Shown: piece after piece, positions 1-10,748 of the stretch | Numbering within the stretch: the first letter of the stretch is position 1 | Layout: each line of letters begins with the position of its first letter | From: Megascapheus bottae | Lineage: Eukaryota; Chordata; Mammalia; Rodentia; Geomyidae | Direction of reading: 5' to 3' | NCBI GenBank assembly: GCA_024803745.1 | Contig: JANJXV010000151.1 | Span: 2,170,001 to 2,234,000 of the forward strand | DNA: 64,000 nucleotides | Made by a program: the position numbers and the translations under genes | Notes under the pieces: generated by a model | Told to the model about the DNA's origin: nothing | What the model saw: only the letters and a program-made list of their open reading frames with translations | Databases searched by the model: none

Positions 1-537
1 TTGCCAGACACCTGAATTCAAGAACAATGTTTTCACTACCCCTGACTCTTATCAAATGCTTTAACTTATACAGTGCATTAAAATAATTTTACTAAATGGA
101 ATAAACACATGGCATCAAGCTTCAGAATCTTTGCACCTGAACTTTTAGTGAATCACAGACACACCAGCATTTCTGTAGCCAACAGAAATCTTAGCTTTGA
201 GATTTCAGCATTCCTGGTATCCAAGTTTGGATGTGCTAACACTGCCCTTATTGAGGCACTTCAACCACACAATCCCACAACAATCACTGTCATTTGACAT
301 TCACTGGTAGGTGGTGCTAGGAAAAAGACTGATGTGCCAACTCCATGCTGGCTTGACCTATGCCATCTTCAAACCTGGAGCAAGTGGGGCTCCTCTCTCC
401 GTGCCATCTTTTGTGTACTACCCCAGGAGGACCTTTACCTTGAGTCAAAATTATGAAGACTATCTCTACCAGCAAAGATTCCAGTGAGATGTGCCTACAT
501 GGATAAAGCTAAAATCTCACTAAAGTGAGGTTGTTGG
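1..537. other. Duplicated non-coding sequence
   Basis: A short open frame at 109-297 has no recognisable domain, repeat or splice context, and its copy at 35,497 carries amino-acid changes without sign of constraint. I see no gene here. Confidence 0.5.
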
Positions 538-750
538 CAGTGCTGGAGCCTGAACTCAGGGCCTGGGCACTAAGCATTTGTACTCAAGACTAGCCCTTTA
601 CCACTTGAGCCCAAACTCCATTCCCAGCTGTTTTCATTTTTGGTAGTAAGAATCTATCAGACTTTCCTGTTCTAGGTGACTTGGAACTTCCATACTCAGA
701 TCTCAGCCTCCTGACTAGCCTGGATTAAAAGTGTGGATCAGCCATGCGCC
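538..750 (-). mobile_element. SINE, 7SL-like + ID-like dimer
   Basis: Reading the minus strand, a B1/7SL-like arm is followed by an ID-type arm with a tRNA-like box. It is moderately diverged and present at the same place in copy 2 (about 35,925-36,140), so it predates the duplication. Confidence 0.75.
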
Positions 751-1139
751 ACACCTGAGGACTTCTGCAAGCACATTTTTTCCCAAAAATTGGAAGAGGA
801 AGATGAGGGAGGATTGGGCTCATCCTGCCCTGCATATGAAGGAGAGCATCAGCCCGTGAAATTCATTCCGTGTTGTAGGCTGCTGGAGAAAAGGTAGCAA
901 ATAGGCACAGGCTGGCAGCAGATGCCACAGAACAACTTGTGACCAAGACTCCCAGAGCAGACCTCAGAATCGATGACAGAGTTGGATCTATCCAGTAACA
1001 GAGGCAGTGGTGACACCTGAAACTGCGTGTTTGAGCCTTTGCTGCTAGTAAACAGGGCCACCTATGTCTCAATGAGAAAGGTGAGATTTTGGTGGAGAAG
1101 GTGAGATTAAACATTATGTATCATGCAAGAAGACAGACT
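751..1139. other. Duplicated non-coding sequence
   Basis: Short overlapping antisense frames occur here but have no recognisable motif and differ between the copies. Nothing else is seen. Confidence 0.45.
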
Positions 1140-1990
1140 ATAAGGGGTCTTTTATTATTCCAAGTGAAATTTTGGATTTCCTCTTCTGTTTCTTTAAAGA
1201 ATGACATTGGGATATTGATTGAAGATTGCCATTTTTACAATATTACTCCTTCCAAACCAGGAGCATAGGTTTTTGCATTTCCTCAGTTCTGCGTTAATTT
1301 CCTTCTCCAGGGTTTATAGTTCCATCAAAAAGGTGCTTTACATTCTAAGTTAATTCCTAGGTATTTTATTTTCTTTGATAGCAAAATGAGTTCCTATCCT
1401 GATTCTTGCCTCATTCCTCTCGTTTCTTGGCATATAAGAAGGCAGTTGACATTGAAGGTTAATTTTATACCCTGCTACCTTACCAAAGTTTTATATCAGC
1501 TCAAGCAGCTTCGGAGTAGAGACTATAGGGTTCTTTAAATACAGAATCATGTCATCTGTAAGGAGAGAAAGTTTCAGTTCCTCTTTCCCTTTTCCTCCTC
1601 ACTCCAGTTAGAATGGCCTAGATCCAGAAATCTAATAACTTATGCTGGAGGGGATGTGGCCAGGAGGGATCACTACTACACTGTGGTGGGATTGCAAACT
1701 CGTTCAACCACTATGGAAAGCACTATGGCAGTATCCCCAAAAGACTAAACATAGAGCTCCCCTGTGATCCAGCAATTTCATTACTTGCCAATCGTCCAGA
1801 TAGGACATACTAAATTCACTAGAGCAATAACATTTATCACAGCACTATTTACTATAGCAAAGGTATGGAACCAACCCAGATGCCCGTCAGTTGATGAGTA
1901 GATCAAATATGGTATTTTTACACAATGGAATTCTGTGCTTCTGTCAGAAAGAATGACATAGACGAATTTGTAAGGAAATAGAAAGAGTGT
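1140..1990 (+). mobile_element. L1 fragment with 5' inversion, copy 1
   Basis: Bases 1,140 to about 1,600 are minus-sense L1 ORF2 (reverse transcriptase region, matching about 50,240-50,730). Bases 1,600-1,985 are plus-sense ORF2 C-terminal sequence; the conceptual translation includes [14 protein letters not shown]. The head-to-head join near 1,600 is the classic twin-priming structure of a truncated L1 insertion. The same join exists in copy 2. Copy 1 lacks about 40 bases near 1,215 that copy 2 retains. Confidence 0.85.
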
Positions 1991-2039
1991 AAAGTTTAGA
2001 AATTAGTTTCTGTCTCCTTCTCTATCTCTGTACAATTTA

Positions 2040-2124
2040 GAAGTTCCTGTTTCTCTCACTTTCTGTCTCTTTTCTCTTTTTCTCTCTCTCTTTCTGTCTC
2101 TCTCTGTCTCTCTCTTTCTCTCTC

Positions 2125-2182
<58 letters not shown>
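2040..2182. repeat. (TC)n microsatellite, copy 1
   Basis: Imperfect TC/TTTC/TGTC sequence passes into an almost pure TC run from about 2,130 to 2,181. The equivalent tract in copy 2 is roughly 100 bases longer. Open frames rich in Arg-Glu on the minus strand are products of this repeat only. Confidence 0.97.
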
Positions 2183-2185
<3 letters not shown>

Positions 2186-2353
2186 CTTAGGCTTGAACCC
2201 AGGGACTGAGCTACTTTTGCTCAAGGTTAGCACTCTACCATTTGGACCACAGTGCTGCTTCTGGCTTGCTCTTTTCACGTAGTATTGAGGAATCTAACCC
2301 AGGCCTTCATCCTTGATAGGTTAGCACTCTACCACTAAGCCACACAGTCAGCT
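2186..2353 (-). mobile_element. ID-type dimeric SINE
   Basis: Minus-sense dimer of two ID-like tRNA-derived arms directly abutting the TC tract. The microsatellite probably grew from the A/T-rich tail of this SINE. The same pair is present in copy 2. Confidence 0.8.
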
Positions 2354-3094
2354 TTTAGAGGTTTCTGACAAAGGTTTTCCTAGATGCTATTATTTCTTCT
2401 GTGAGTGCTCTTAATGCTTGCTGAAGGTTGACTTTGTTTAGAAGACTTACCTTAATGCTCCCATATACAGAGATTCTATATATAGCTGAATGTTTTTCAT
2501 TACTCAGAATTTCTCTATTGTGTATGTTCTGAAATGTACTGAAGACTGACTTCTGATTAAAAGTCATTGCACATTTGTTGTATTCATTAGTTTTCTTTTC
2601 TTCTATGGGAATCAGGTTTGTGATGAACACAGAAGTATGCCTTCCAGGTCAAACACTTTCCACATTTGTAATATTCATAAGGTTTTTCTCTCCTATGTGC
2701 ATTTTATACTTAGTCATGCGTTCATGATGGATTTTTCATATTCTTATATTCATACGATTTTTATCCTGTGTCTGTGTGGTATCATGCAAACTCAACTATG
2801 AGTTCTTCAAAAAAATTTCCCTTTCATTTTATTCATAGGATTCTATCCTGTGGGTGTTTAGTGATAAATCTTGACTTGTGCCTTCTGGGGAAAAGACTGA
2901 ACATTTGCTACATTCATTAAGGGTTTTATCTTGTGTTGGTTCTGTGACACAAGCTGAGTTTTCTTCCACAGACTAAAAAGTCTTTCCTATTTATTACATT
3001 GCTAAGGCTTCTCATATGTGTGAACTCTCTTACGCTTCCTGAAGGGTGAATACTGCACGAAAGACTTTCAACTTTGGTTATATTCCTAAGGTTT
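2354..3094 (-). pseudogene. Eroded 3' zinc fingers, copy 1
   Basis: After the stop that ends the readable finger array, the minus strand still shows finger and linker remnants in shifting frames with several stops. These are degenerate TGEKPY-type linkers and Cys/His spacings. The pattern is nearly identical at 37,860-38,599, so most of this decay predates the duplication. Confidence 0.7.
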
Positions 3095-3750
<656 letters not shown>

Positions 3751-4584
3751 TTACATTCATAAGGTTTCTCTTCTGTGTGTCTTCTCTGGTGCAAAGTGAG
3801 GTATGATTTCAGTCTAAAAGTCTTCCCACATTTATCCCATTCATAAGATTTCTCTTCTGTGTGAGATCTCTGATGTGTGCTGAGAGCTGAATTCTGGGCA
3901 GAAATTTTATTACGTTCCTCATATTCATAAGGTTTGTCTTCTCTTGGAGATCGAGGTTGGAGCGTCAGGTCTGACTTCTCAGAAATTAATTTTCACACTT
4001 GATGTACGCATCACATATCTCAGGATATTTGCTCTGAGGTATTGTAAGGCGTATTTCATTACTGAAAGATTTCTCACATTCACTACATGTATGAGGAGTC
4101 TCTCCTGTGTACATTTTCGGATGTGTAGTGATGGTCGGTGTTAAGTACAATATTTTTCATCACACAGTACATTTAGCAGTTTTCCTCCCTCCCTGAAGAA
4201 TTTCTTGGGCAGGGAGAACAGAATTATGATACTGCAGATCTTTTGGACTGTCACAATCATGAATAAAATGCTCTGAATATCCGATGGATTTTTTAAGAAC
4301 AGGAGACATACGAGATCTATATGCAGCATGCATCTCATCAGGCTTAGGAGACAGAAGCATGTTCTGACACTTAATGAACTCCTCAGTCCTCACCCCTAAG
4401 TTGTTACCGTTATTACTAATCAGCTCTAGATTATGTGTAGAGCTCAAATTTAAAGTTCTTGCAAATCTCACATTTTCCTCCACTTCGATACTACTTGCAA
4501 CTGCTACTTCACATAGACATTCATGTGGACTTTCCTGGCAAGTCTTGAACACATTTTCCATTACCTGGACATCTAAAATGAGTC
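3751..4584 (-). pseudogene. KRAB-ZNF last exon: linker and decayed fingers, copy 1
   Basis: The acceptor CTAG|GA at 4,585-4,586 follows a T-rich tract and joins in phase 1 to the KRAB-B exon. The exon opens with GLILDVQVMENVFKTCQ and a linker of about 140 codons, then meets TGA TGA. Beyond the stops, in the same frame, a finger remnant reads GETPHTCSECEKSF, so the stops are mutations inside the original frame. A further finger has Trp in place of its first zinc Cys (YEWDKCGKTF). All of this is shared with copy 2 except the acceptor, which is intact only here. Confidence 0.85.
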
Positions 4585-5009
4585 CTAGAAAAAAAGACAC
4601 AAACATACATGAGATACAAATATTCCTTACTGTAAAGGTAATGACTTTACTTTCCCATCCTAAGTGTTAGATATTTTAAAATATAAAAGTGGAAATTGAT
4701 TTGTGAGAAATATATGCTTTTCTCCCTAACATATTAAGAAAATGATATTTTACAATGACTAATAATGTTTTTCTGTGTTTTAGTTCTCTTTTTATATCAC
4801 AGGAAATATTTATTGAAATTACCCATCCATGTATTGCTACAGTGTTAAGCTGAGTACTAACTATAGCATACCTGCAGCTGTTTTTTTTGAAATACTGTTT
4901 TGTTTATACATTGAGGAATAGCTGCCTTTCTTTTATTTTTGAGAAATAATCTAAATATTGTGCTGTTTTGCATCTTTTTAAAACTTTCTTCTCTTTTCTT
5001 TTCTTTTTT

Positions 5010-5165
5010 TTTTGTAGTTCATAGGCCTTGGCCCTGTCCCTGAACACTTCAGCAGAAGACTATAACCCCTATCCTTGAGCTACAGCCCCACATACTCTTT
5101 TCTAGAGTTAACTACAGATAAGAGTCTCAGGTCCTGAGTAGCAGATAGGATTACCTTAGCCAGTT
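5010..5165 (-). mobile_element. SINE, diverged 7SL/ID dimer
   Basis: Minus-sense element within the intron between KRAB-B and the finger exon. The GAGCTACAGC and AGATAGGATTAC blocks are recognisable. Shared with copy 2. Confidence 0.6.
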
Positions 5166-5499
5166 TCAATGCTGTTTGCTTATTAACCATTAAGTGAGGA
5201 ACACGAATTTTTTCTAGATTCAGCGGCCACAAGTTTGGTGTATATGTCTGTTTGCCTTTGATCCAAGCAAGAACGATTCTTGAGAGTAAGGACTTACACC
5301 TATATCCCTTCAGTTACAACTTCTCACTAAAGTCTCAATTTAGGTATTTGTGGGAATTTTGAAATTTGTTTCTTTCCATTTGAAGTCTTATAAAAATTCC
5401 TTTTCTAACACTCCTGTCCCTCAGAACCATGGAAGACCAGAAAATCCCCAGCTCATTGTCTAGTTAATTTTCTTATGTTGATTGAAACTTTGTTGTTTT

Positions 5500-5695
5500 T
5501 CTTTTCCTTCCATTCCTGGGTTTAAACTTAAGACCTAACCACTGTCCTTGGGTTTTCTCAAGACTAGAACCCTACCAATGAAGTCATTACTTCTGGCTAT
5601 TTCTATGTATGTGGTAATAAGGAATCAAACCTCTGTCTTTGTGCATGCTAGGCAAGCACTCTACCACTAGGCTCAATTTCTGGTGGAAAGATCTG
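5500..5695 (-). mobile_element. ID-type dimeric SINE
   Basis: Minus-sense dimer with the conserved AGGCAAGCACTCTACCAC block of the ID promoter arm. It lies in the same intron and is shared with copy 2 (about 41,010-41,195). Confidence 0.8.
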
Positions 5696-5818
5696 GTTCT
5701 GAATACCAGTCTCTTCCTACCAGCAAAAAGATATTATCCTTATCAGAGAATAATGCCCTGACTTACTCCTTGTTTGCTCAATCATTTATAGTCTTAGTTT
5801 TAAAGAAGTGAAAGATCA

Positions 5819-5819
5819 T

Positions 5820-5877
<58 letters not shown>

Positions 5878-5920
5878 TTTCCTTCCTTCCCTCTTTCTTC
5901 CCTCTTTCTTCCCTCTTTCT

Positions 5921-6016
<96 letters not shown>
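5819..6016. repeat. (TTTC)n microsatellite, copy 1
   Basis: About 200 bases of pure pyrimidine on the plus strand: long TTTC runs around a CCTTCC/CCCTCTTTCTT core. It abuts the 3' tail side of a minus-sense SINE. It is a near-perfect homopurine-homopyrimidine tract and a candidate triplex former. The copy 2 tract is shorter. Confidence 0.97.
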
Positions 6017-6024
6017 GTTTTGTA

Positions 6025-6245
6025 GTCATGGGACTTGAATTCTAGACCTGGCTGTTCTTCCTGAGCTCTTCAGCTCAAGGCTACTGCCCTATGTCTTTAG
6101 CCTCAACCCTACTTCTCATTTTCTATTGGTTCATTGGAGAGAAGAGTCTAAGGTGTTTTTGTGATAGGTCAGTCTTTGAACCTTGATCCTCAGATCTCAG
6201 CCTCCTAAGTAGCTAGGATTACAGGCATGAGCCACGGGCTCATGG
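6025..6245 (-). mobile_element. SINE, 7SL-like + ID-like dimer
   Basis: Well-preserved minus-sense element. It ends with the 7SL-like arm in which GTAGCTAGGATTACAGGC and GAGCCAC are clear. The adjacent TTTC tract corresponds to its expanded tail. Confidence 0.88.
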
Positions 6246-6344
6246 CTTTCTCATTTTATTTTGTTTCACAGTGATTTCTACAGAGAAATCTAACTTTAAC
6301 TCTACTGCCACATAGAATTCGTCATATCACCCTATGATTCTTGG

Positions 6345-6515
6345 TGCCGGGGGTTTGGGCTAGCATGCACAAAGACCTGGTTCAGTTCCTTGGTACTACA
6401 TACAAAGAAAAAGCCAGAAGTGGTGCTATGACTCAAGAAGTAGAGAGCTAGCCTTGAGAAAACCCAAGGACCATGCTCAGTCCCTGAGACCAAGCATAGG
6501 ATTGGGAAAAGAAAA
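6345..6515 (+). mobile_element. ID-type dimeric SINE
   Basis: Plus-sense dimer: first arm with GGTTCAGTTCCTTGG (B-box-like), then AGCCAGAAGTGGTGCTATG starting the second arm, ending in an A-rich tail. Shared with copy 2. Confidence 0.85.
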
Positions 6516-6659
6516 TGATTCTTGATTCATTCACAAAGAATTCCATAGGTTCCACACAGGATTTAGGGTAACTAAGAATATTATTGATCAGTACATCACA
6601 ACATGAACTTACCAATGGGCCTCAGGCTCCAACATCAATATGAAGATGCATTCACTCAC

Positions 6660-6749
6660 CTGTGATATTCTTGTCAGAGGAATTTCCTATCCAGAGTTCT
6701 GCACAGTGCTCTAGCTTGTCAATTAATACAGGTTTGGGAACACAGGGCC
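6660..6749 (-). pseudogene. KRAB-B exon, copy 1
   Basis: A 90-base exon. It is preceded on the minus strand by TTTACAG and followed by GTGAGT. It enters and leaves in phase 1, matching KRAB-A and the last exon. It encodes GPCVPKPVLIDKLEHCAELW and a short tail, matching the KRAB-B consensus (KP.VI..LE...ELW). The sequence is identical in copy 2. KRAB-B normally strengthens repression by KRAB-A. It is intact as an exon but belongs to a gene with a broken finger exon. Confidence 0.88.
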
Positions 6750-6929
6750 CTGTAAATTAGAAACAGTAGAGAATTATTGCTTATGCTGTGTCATCATTGC
6801 TTTAAGTTCACAGACATCCTACTCACAAGTTATCTATTAAATCTTTTTTCTCATTTCTCACTGGCTCCATGGTTGACTTTTCCCCAGCTCTGGATTCATT
6901 TTGTATGGCATAAACTTAGCTGTCTTGCT

Positions 6930-7180
6930 CAAGGCTAGAAAAATACCAGTTTGAGTCCCAGCTCCACTTACACGCATAGGTCTTCATGCATGCTAGGCAA
7001 GCACTCAACCACAAAGTCAAACTCTTGACACTCCACTAACATTTTTGAGGGGTTACTTGGAGTTATAGAGTTTCATGGCAATTTTTATGCCATTGCTGGC
7101 TTCAAATTAGAATTCTTAGATTTCTTCCTCCTGAATATTTTAAGATTACAGGAATGAAACATTGCACCTAGTGCCAGGTT
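6930..7180 (-). mobile_element. Diverged SINE pair
   Basis: An ID-like arm (about 6,930-7,030) and a 7SL-like arm (about 7,060-7,180) are in minus sense. Both are strongly diverged, lie in the KRAB-A/KRAB-B intron and are shared with copy 2. Confidence 0.6.
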
Positions 7181-7426
7181 TCCATTATAAACTCACTGTT
7201 TAGTGATTTGTAGATCCTATTTCCAATAATGATATATATTCTATTCTGGATGGTTTATCCACTTACAATTACTGTGTAAGTTTGGAATGTCGTCTCCATT
7301 AGAGGAAACATAATTTAGAACTGTTGTCAAAGTATCCTGAAGGTATCCTGAAGAATGAGTACAAAATTACCTTAGGTTTTCTTTAGAAAGTAATGATACT
7401 TCTCAGGGCCTGGAATCTTTCATTTA

Positions 7427-7666
<240 letters not shown>

Positions 7667-7769
7667 TTAGCACTGAGTTATAAACACACCATGTCTGGAA
7701 TTTTATTCTTTTTTTTGTTGGAATTGTATTCCTTTACTTAAATGTTTAGACTTACTATTGACCTGAAAA

Positions 7770-7965
7770 GCTTAGGGATGGTGCCTAGGCCCAGAGTTCA
7801 AGTCCCAAGACCCACAAAAAAATAACAAGGCAAGCCAGGTGTTGGTGGCTCACGCCTGTCATCCTAGCTACTCAGGAGACTGAGATCTGAGGACCATGGT
7901 TCAAAGCCAGCCTGGCACAAAATTCCATGAGACTCCTTTCCAATTACCCACCATAAAATGTTTAA
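7770..7965 (+). mobile_element. SINE arms (ID end and B1-like)
   Basis: Plus-sense ID 3' half ending in a CAAAAAAA tail, followed by a 7SL/B1-like arm starting GGTGGCTCACGCCTGTCA. Shared with copy 2 (about 43,255-43,450). Confidence 0.8.
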
Positions 7966-8204
7966 TGGCTTGTGGCATATCATGGTAGAGCAACTGTGGT
8001 ATCAAAAAAATAAGTCAGGGGAGTAGATTTAGCTTATAAATGGAATTATTCCATTGAAAAGGAACTACATTATATGATGACATATGCTGGTACTCTGAGA
8101 ATATTGCAAAATCTTAGGGTATCAAGTAATAATACTGTGAAGTACACCAAGAATGTTAATGTTCTATGGCTGGCATAATAATCACTTGGGGAAGAAACTT
8201 TTTT

Positions 8205-8455
8205 TTCTTTTTTTTGGCTGGGGGATTTGTAAGGCTTGAACTCTGGGCCTGGGCACTGTTCCTGAGCTCTTCAACTCAAGGCTATCACCCTACCTATGAA
8301 GCCACAGTGCCATTTCCCATATTCTAGTGGTTAACTGTCGATGAGAGTCTCATAGACTTTCTAATGCCCAGGCTGGCTTTGAACCAAATCTTTAGATATC
8401 AGCCTGATATCTGAGTAGCTAGGATTACAGGTATAAGGCACTGCACCTGGCAAGA
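8205..8455 (-). mobile_element. SINE, 7SL-like + ID-like dimer
   Basis: Complete minus-sense element with an A-rich tail (T-rich on the plus strand) at its left. The 7SL-like arm at the right contains TAGCTAGGATTACAGG. Shared with copy 2. Confidence 0.88.
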
Positions 8456-8589
8456 AATTTATTTCTTGCTGTTTTATACTACAAATTTACTGTATGTTTT
8501 ACTTTTTCAAAAAGACTGAGGATGACCTTTGTTCTGTATATAATGGGAAGAGGGGTAGGGAGCTGTGAGCAGAAGAACTGAGGGGCAAT

Positions 8590-8685
8590 ACTCAGGGTAG
8601 GACAATAGCCTTAACTAAAGAGCTCACGGCCCAAGGTCCAAGCCCCATGACTTTCCCCACTACCCCACAAAAAAAGGGAAAATAA
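8590..8685 (+). mobile_element. Partial ID-type SINE
   Basis: Only the second arm and A-rich tail are recognisable (AAGGTCCAAGCCCCATGAC). Shared with copy 2. Confidence 0.6.
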
Positions 8686-9419
8686 TTGGAGATTGGAGAG
8701 GATTTTCTAAAAAGAATATATCGAAATAGTAGTTCAAAATGTAGAAAGAAGTTCAATATTAACAGTCATGAGAAAAATTAAAATTACAATGAAATCTTTA
8801 CTTTAAGTATATTAATATAAATATAGTTTTAAACAAAAAGATCCACAAGCACACACACACACACACACACACACGCATACAAAAAAACAACTTTCAAAGT
8901 CTAACTATTACTGGGAAGGTAGTGAGAAGAAGTAGAACTTTGGAATAGTTCTGCAAGGAATATAAAACAATCAAAAATTGCGTGGAGAGTGCTAAAAAAG
9001 TACTAAATATAGAATTACATAGAAATATGGTCCAACACTTCTATTTCTAGATTTGTACCTAACGGAAGAGAAAGCAGAGACTAGAACAAATATGTGGAGA
9101 ATCCATTCACAACTATTATTAATAATCCAAAGATAGATATATGCAAAACAATGCATTGAAAAGGAAGAACATTTTACTATATTTTACAGATGAATCTTGA
9201 TTACAGTAAAATAAAAATACAGCAGTCATAAAGGAAGAGCTAGGGTATGTTTTCCCTTCCAGAGCTTCCAAGGATCAACAAACCCTTAGAGCCAAAAAGC
9301 ACGATGGTTCCAGAGAATGGAGTAGAGAGGAACAGGAGCTGAATGTTTAATGATTTTACATGGAAGATGAAAATTGCTCTAGATGGGTAGAATGAAGAGA
9401 GAACTGTACCCTAAACAAT
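8686..9419. other. Non-coding sequence with (CA)n
   Basis: AT-rich sequence with a CA microsatellite at about 8,850-8,874. Copy 2 holds an interrupted version at 44,339-44,374. No coding feature is seen. Confidence 0.6.
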
Positions 9420-9970
9420 GGTTATGTAGCCACACAGGATGGGACACACCTATACTCCCTGATCTTGGGAAACTCAAGAAGGATTTCTAGCCAACCTGGA
9501 TGCATGGAAAGATTTATCATAAAAACTAATGTGGAGGGGCTGGGAGTTTGGCATAGTTGTAGAGTGCTTGTATGAAGACGAAGTTTCAATTCCGCAGTAC
9601 CACATACACAGAAAAAACCAGAAGTAGTGCTGTGGCTCAAGTAGAAGATCACTAGGCTGATCACTAGCTGAAGGACAGTGCTCAGACCGAGTTCCAGCCA
9701 AAGGGCTTGTTTAAAAAAAACCAGAAAGCTGAGCATGATGGAGTGGTTGCTCACTTCTATAATCCTAGCTACTTAGGAGGCTGAGATCTGAGGATCAAGG
9801 ATTAAAGCCATCCTGGCACAAAAAGACCTGAGACACTTATCTCCAATTTACTTTTAGAAAATGGGAAGTGGGGCTTGGCTCCAGAGTAAGGTGGTAGCCT
9901 GGAGCTGAAGAGCTCAGGGATAGTGCCCAGGCTGAGTTCAAGATCTATGAACCATAAAAAAAAATAATAT
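9420..9970 (+). mobile_element. Two plus-sense SINEs
   Basis: A diverged element at about 9,535-9,715 (ID dimer) is followed by a 7SL+ID element at about 9,725-9,965 with a long A-rich tail. Copy 2 carries both, but lacks about 30 bases of the first element's second arm. Confidence 0.75.
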
Positions 9971-10397
9971 GGAAAAATTTGGATTCTGTGAATTTTATCA
10001 GGCATATAAATGTCTTTTTTTGCTGTTGAAATAACAAATTGTTTCTAAACATTTTAAAAGTTTTTACCTAGAAATGTACACTACAAATGGAAATAATAAC
10101 AAACACAAAAAATGCAAAAGATACAAATTATCACAATATGGGTATCCTGCTTCTGTATCTTTTCACTGACTCCTGTTCAAATAAGTCACATACTCTGAAT
10201 AATTTTCCCAGTCGATATATGCCACACATGTTGGCTTGTACTGAACTTCTTGGGAAATCAAAAGCAAATACAAATGTGTGTTAGATTTTGCCAACAGTGA
10301 TATTTCAAATATAAATCCCTACTCATTGCATTATTTAATATCAATGCCGGAATCTAACTTACACTGTCAGAATCTTCAATCTTTTGAGAACCTTCAA
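9971..10397. other. Non-coding flank left of the L1
   Basis: AT-rich unique sequence duplicated at 45,480-45,897. It runs directly into L1 ORF2 at 10,398 without any poly(T) or target-site duplication, so the L1 was truncated here by a rearrangement and not by normal insertion. Confidence 0.55.
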
Positions 10398-10748
10398 AAG
10401 GGTGTGTAAATATTTAGGATCGTTATGTCTTCCGGGAGGAAAGATCCCTTTAGTAGTATGTAGTAACCTTCTTTGTCTTTTCTTACTAATTTTAGTTTGA
10501 AGTCTATTCTATCTGATATGAGGATGGCAACTCCAGCCTGTTTATGGGGGCAGTTAGCTTGATAGAATTTATTCCAACCTCTCACTTTCAAAAGATGATG
10601 GTTTTTGGGTAAGATATGTCTCTTGAAGACAGCAGAACGATGGCTCTTGCTTTTTGATCCAACTAGACAGCCTATGCCGTTTAATTGGAGAGTTAAGTCC
10701 ATTGATATTGAGAGTTAGGATTGAGAGATATTTATTAGTTCCTACCAT
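10394..10748 (-). pseudogene. L1 ORF2 start (endonuclease), truncated
   Basis: The reading starts at ATG 10,748 and shows the endonuclease motif NINGLNSP. In frame it also shows CCLQETY, where the catalytic Glu lies. The frame then changes by one base between LTQK and the strand reading LLKVRGWNKFYQANCPHKQ. The L1 sequence stops at about 10,398 after ITILNIYTP. The protein would normally be a roughly 1,280-residue endonuclease/reverse transcriptase; less than a tenth remains. The one-base lesion is present in every copy in this window. Confidence 0.85.

Noticed and set aside
109..297. 62-codon plus-strand frame present in both segment copies
   Set aside because: No domain, no splice context, and amino-acid differences between copies look neutral.
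2003..2278. Minus-strand open frame of Arg-Glu repeats (also 37,401-37,783)
   Set aside because: It is the TC microsatellite read in an open frame, extended into a SINE.
5778..6038. Lys/Glu-Arg and Phe/Leu/Ser repeat frames (also 41,303-41,525)
   Set aside because: Translation of the TTTC tract on the two strands; no stop can arise in the repeat.
6345..6515. tRNA-like A and B boxes
   Set aside because: They belong to ID-type SINEs derived from a tRNA; no cloverleaf with a full acceptor stem was found.
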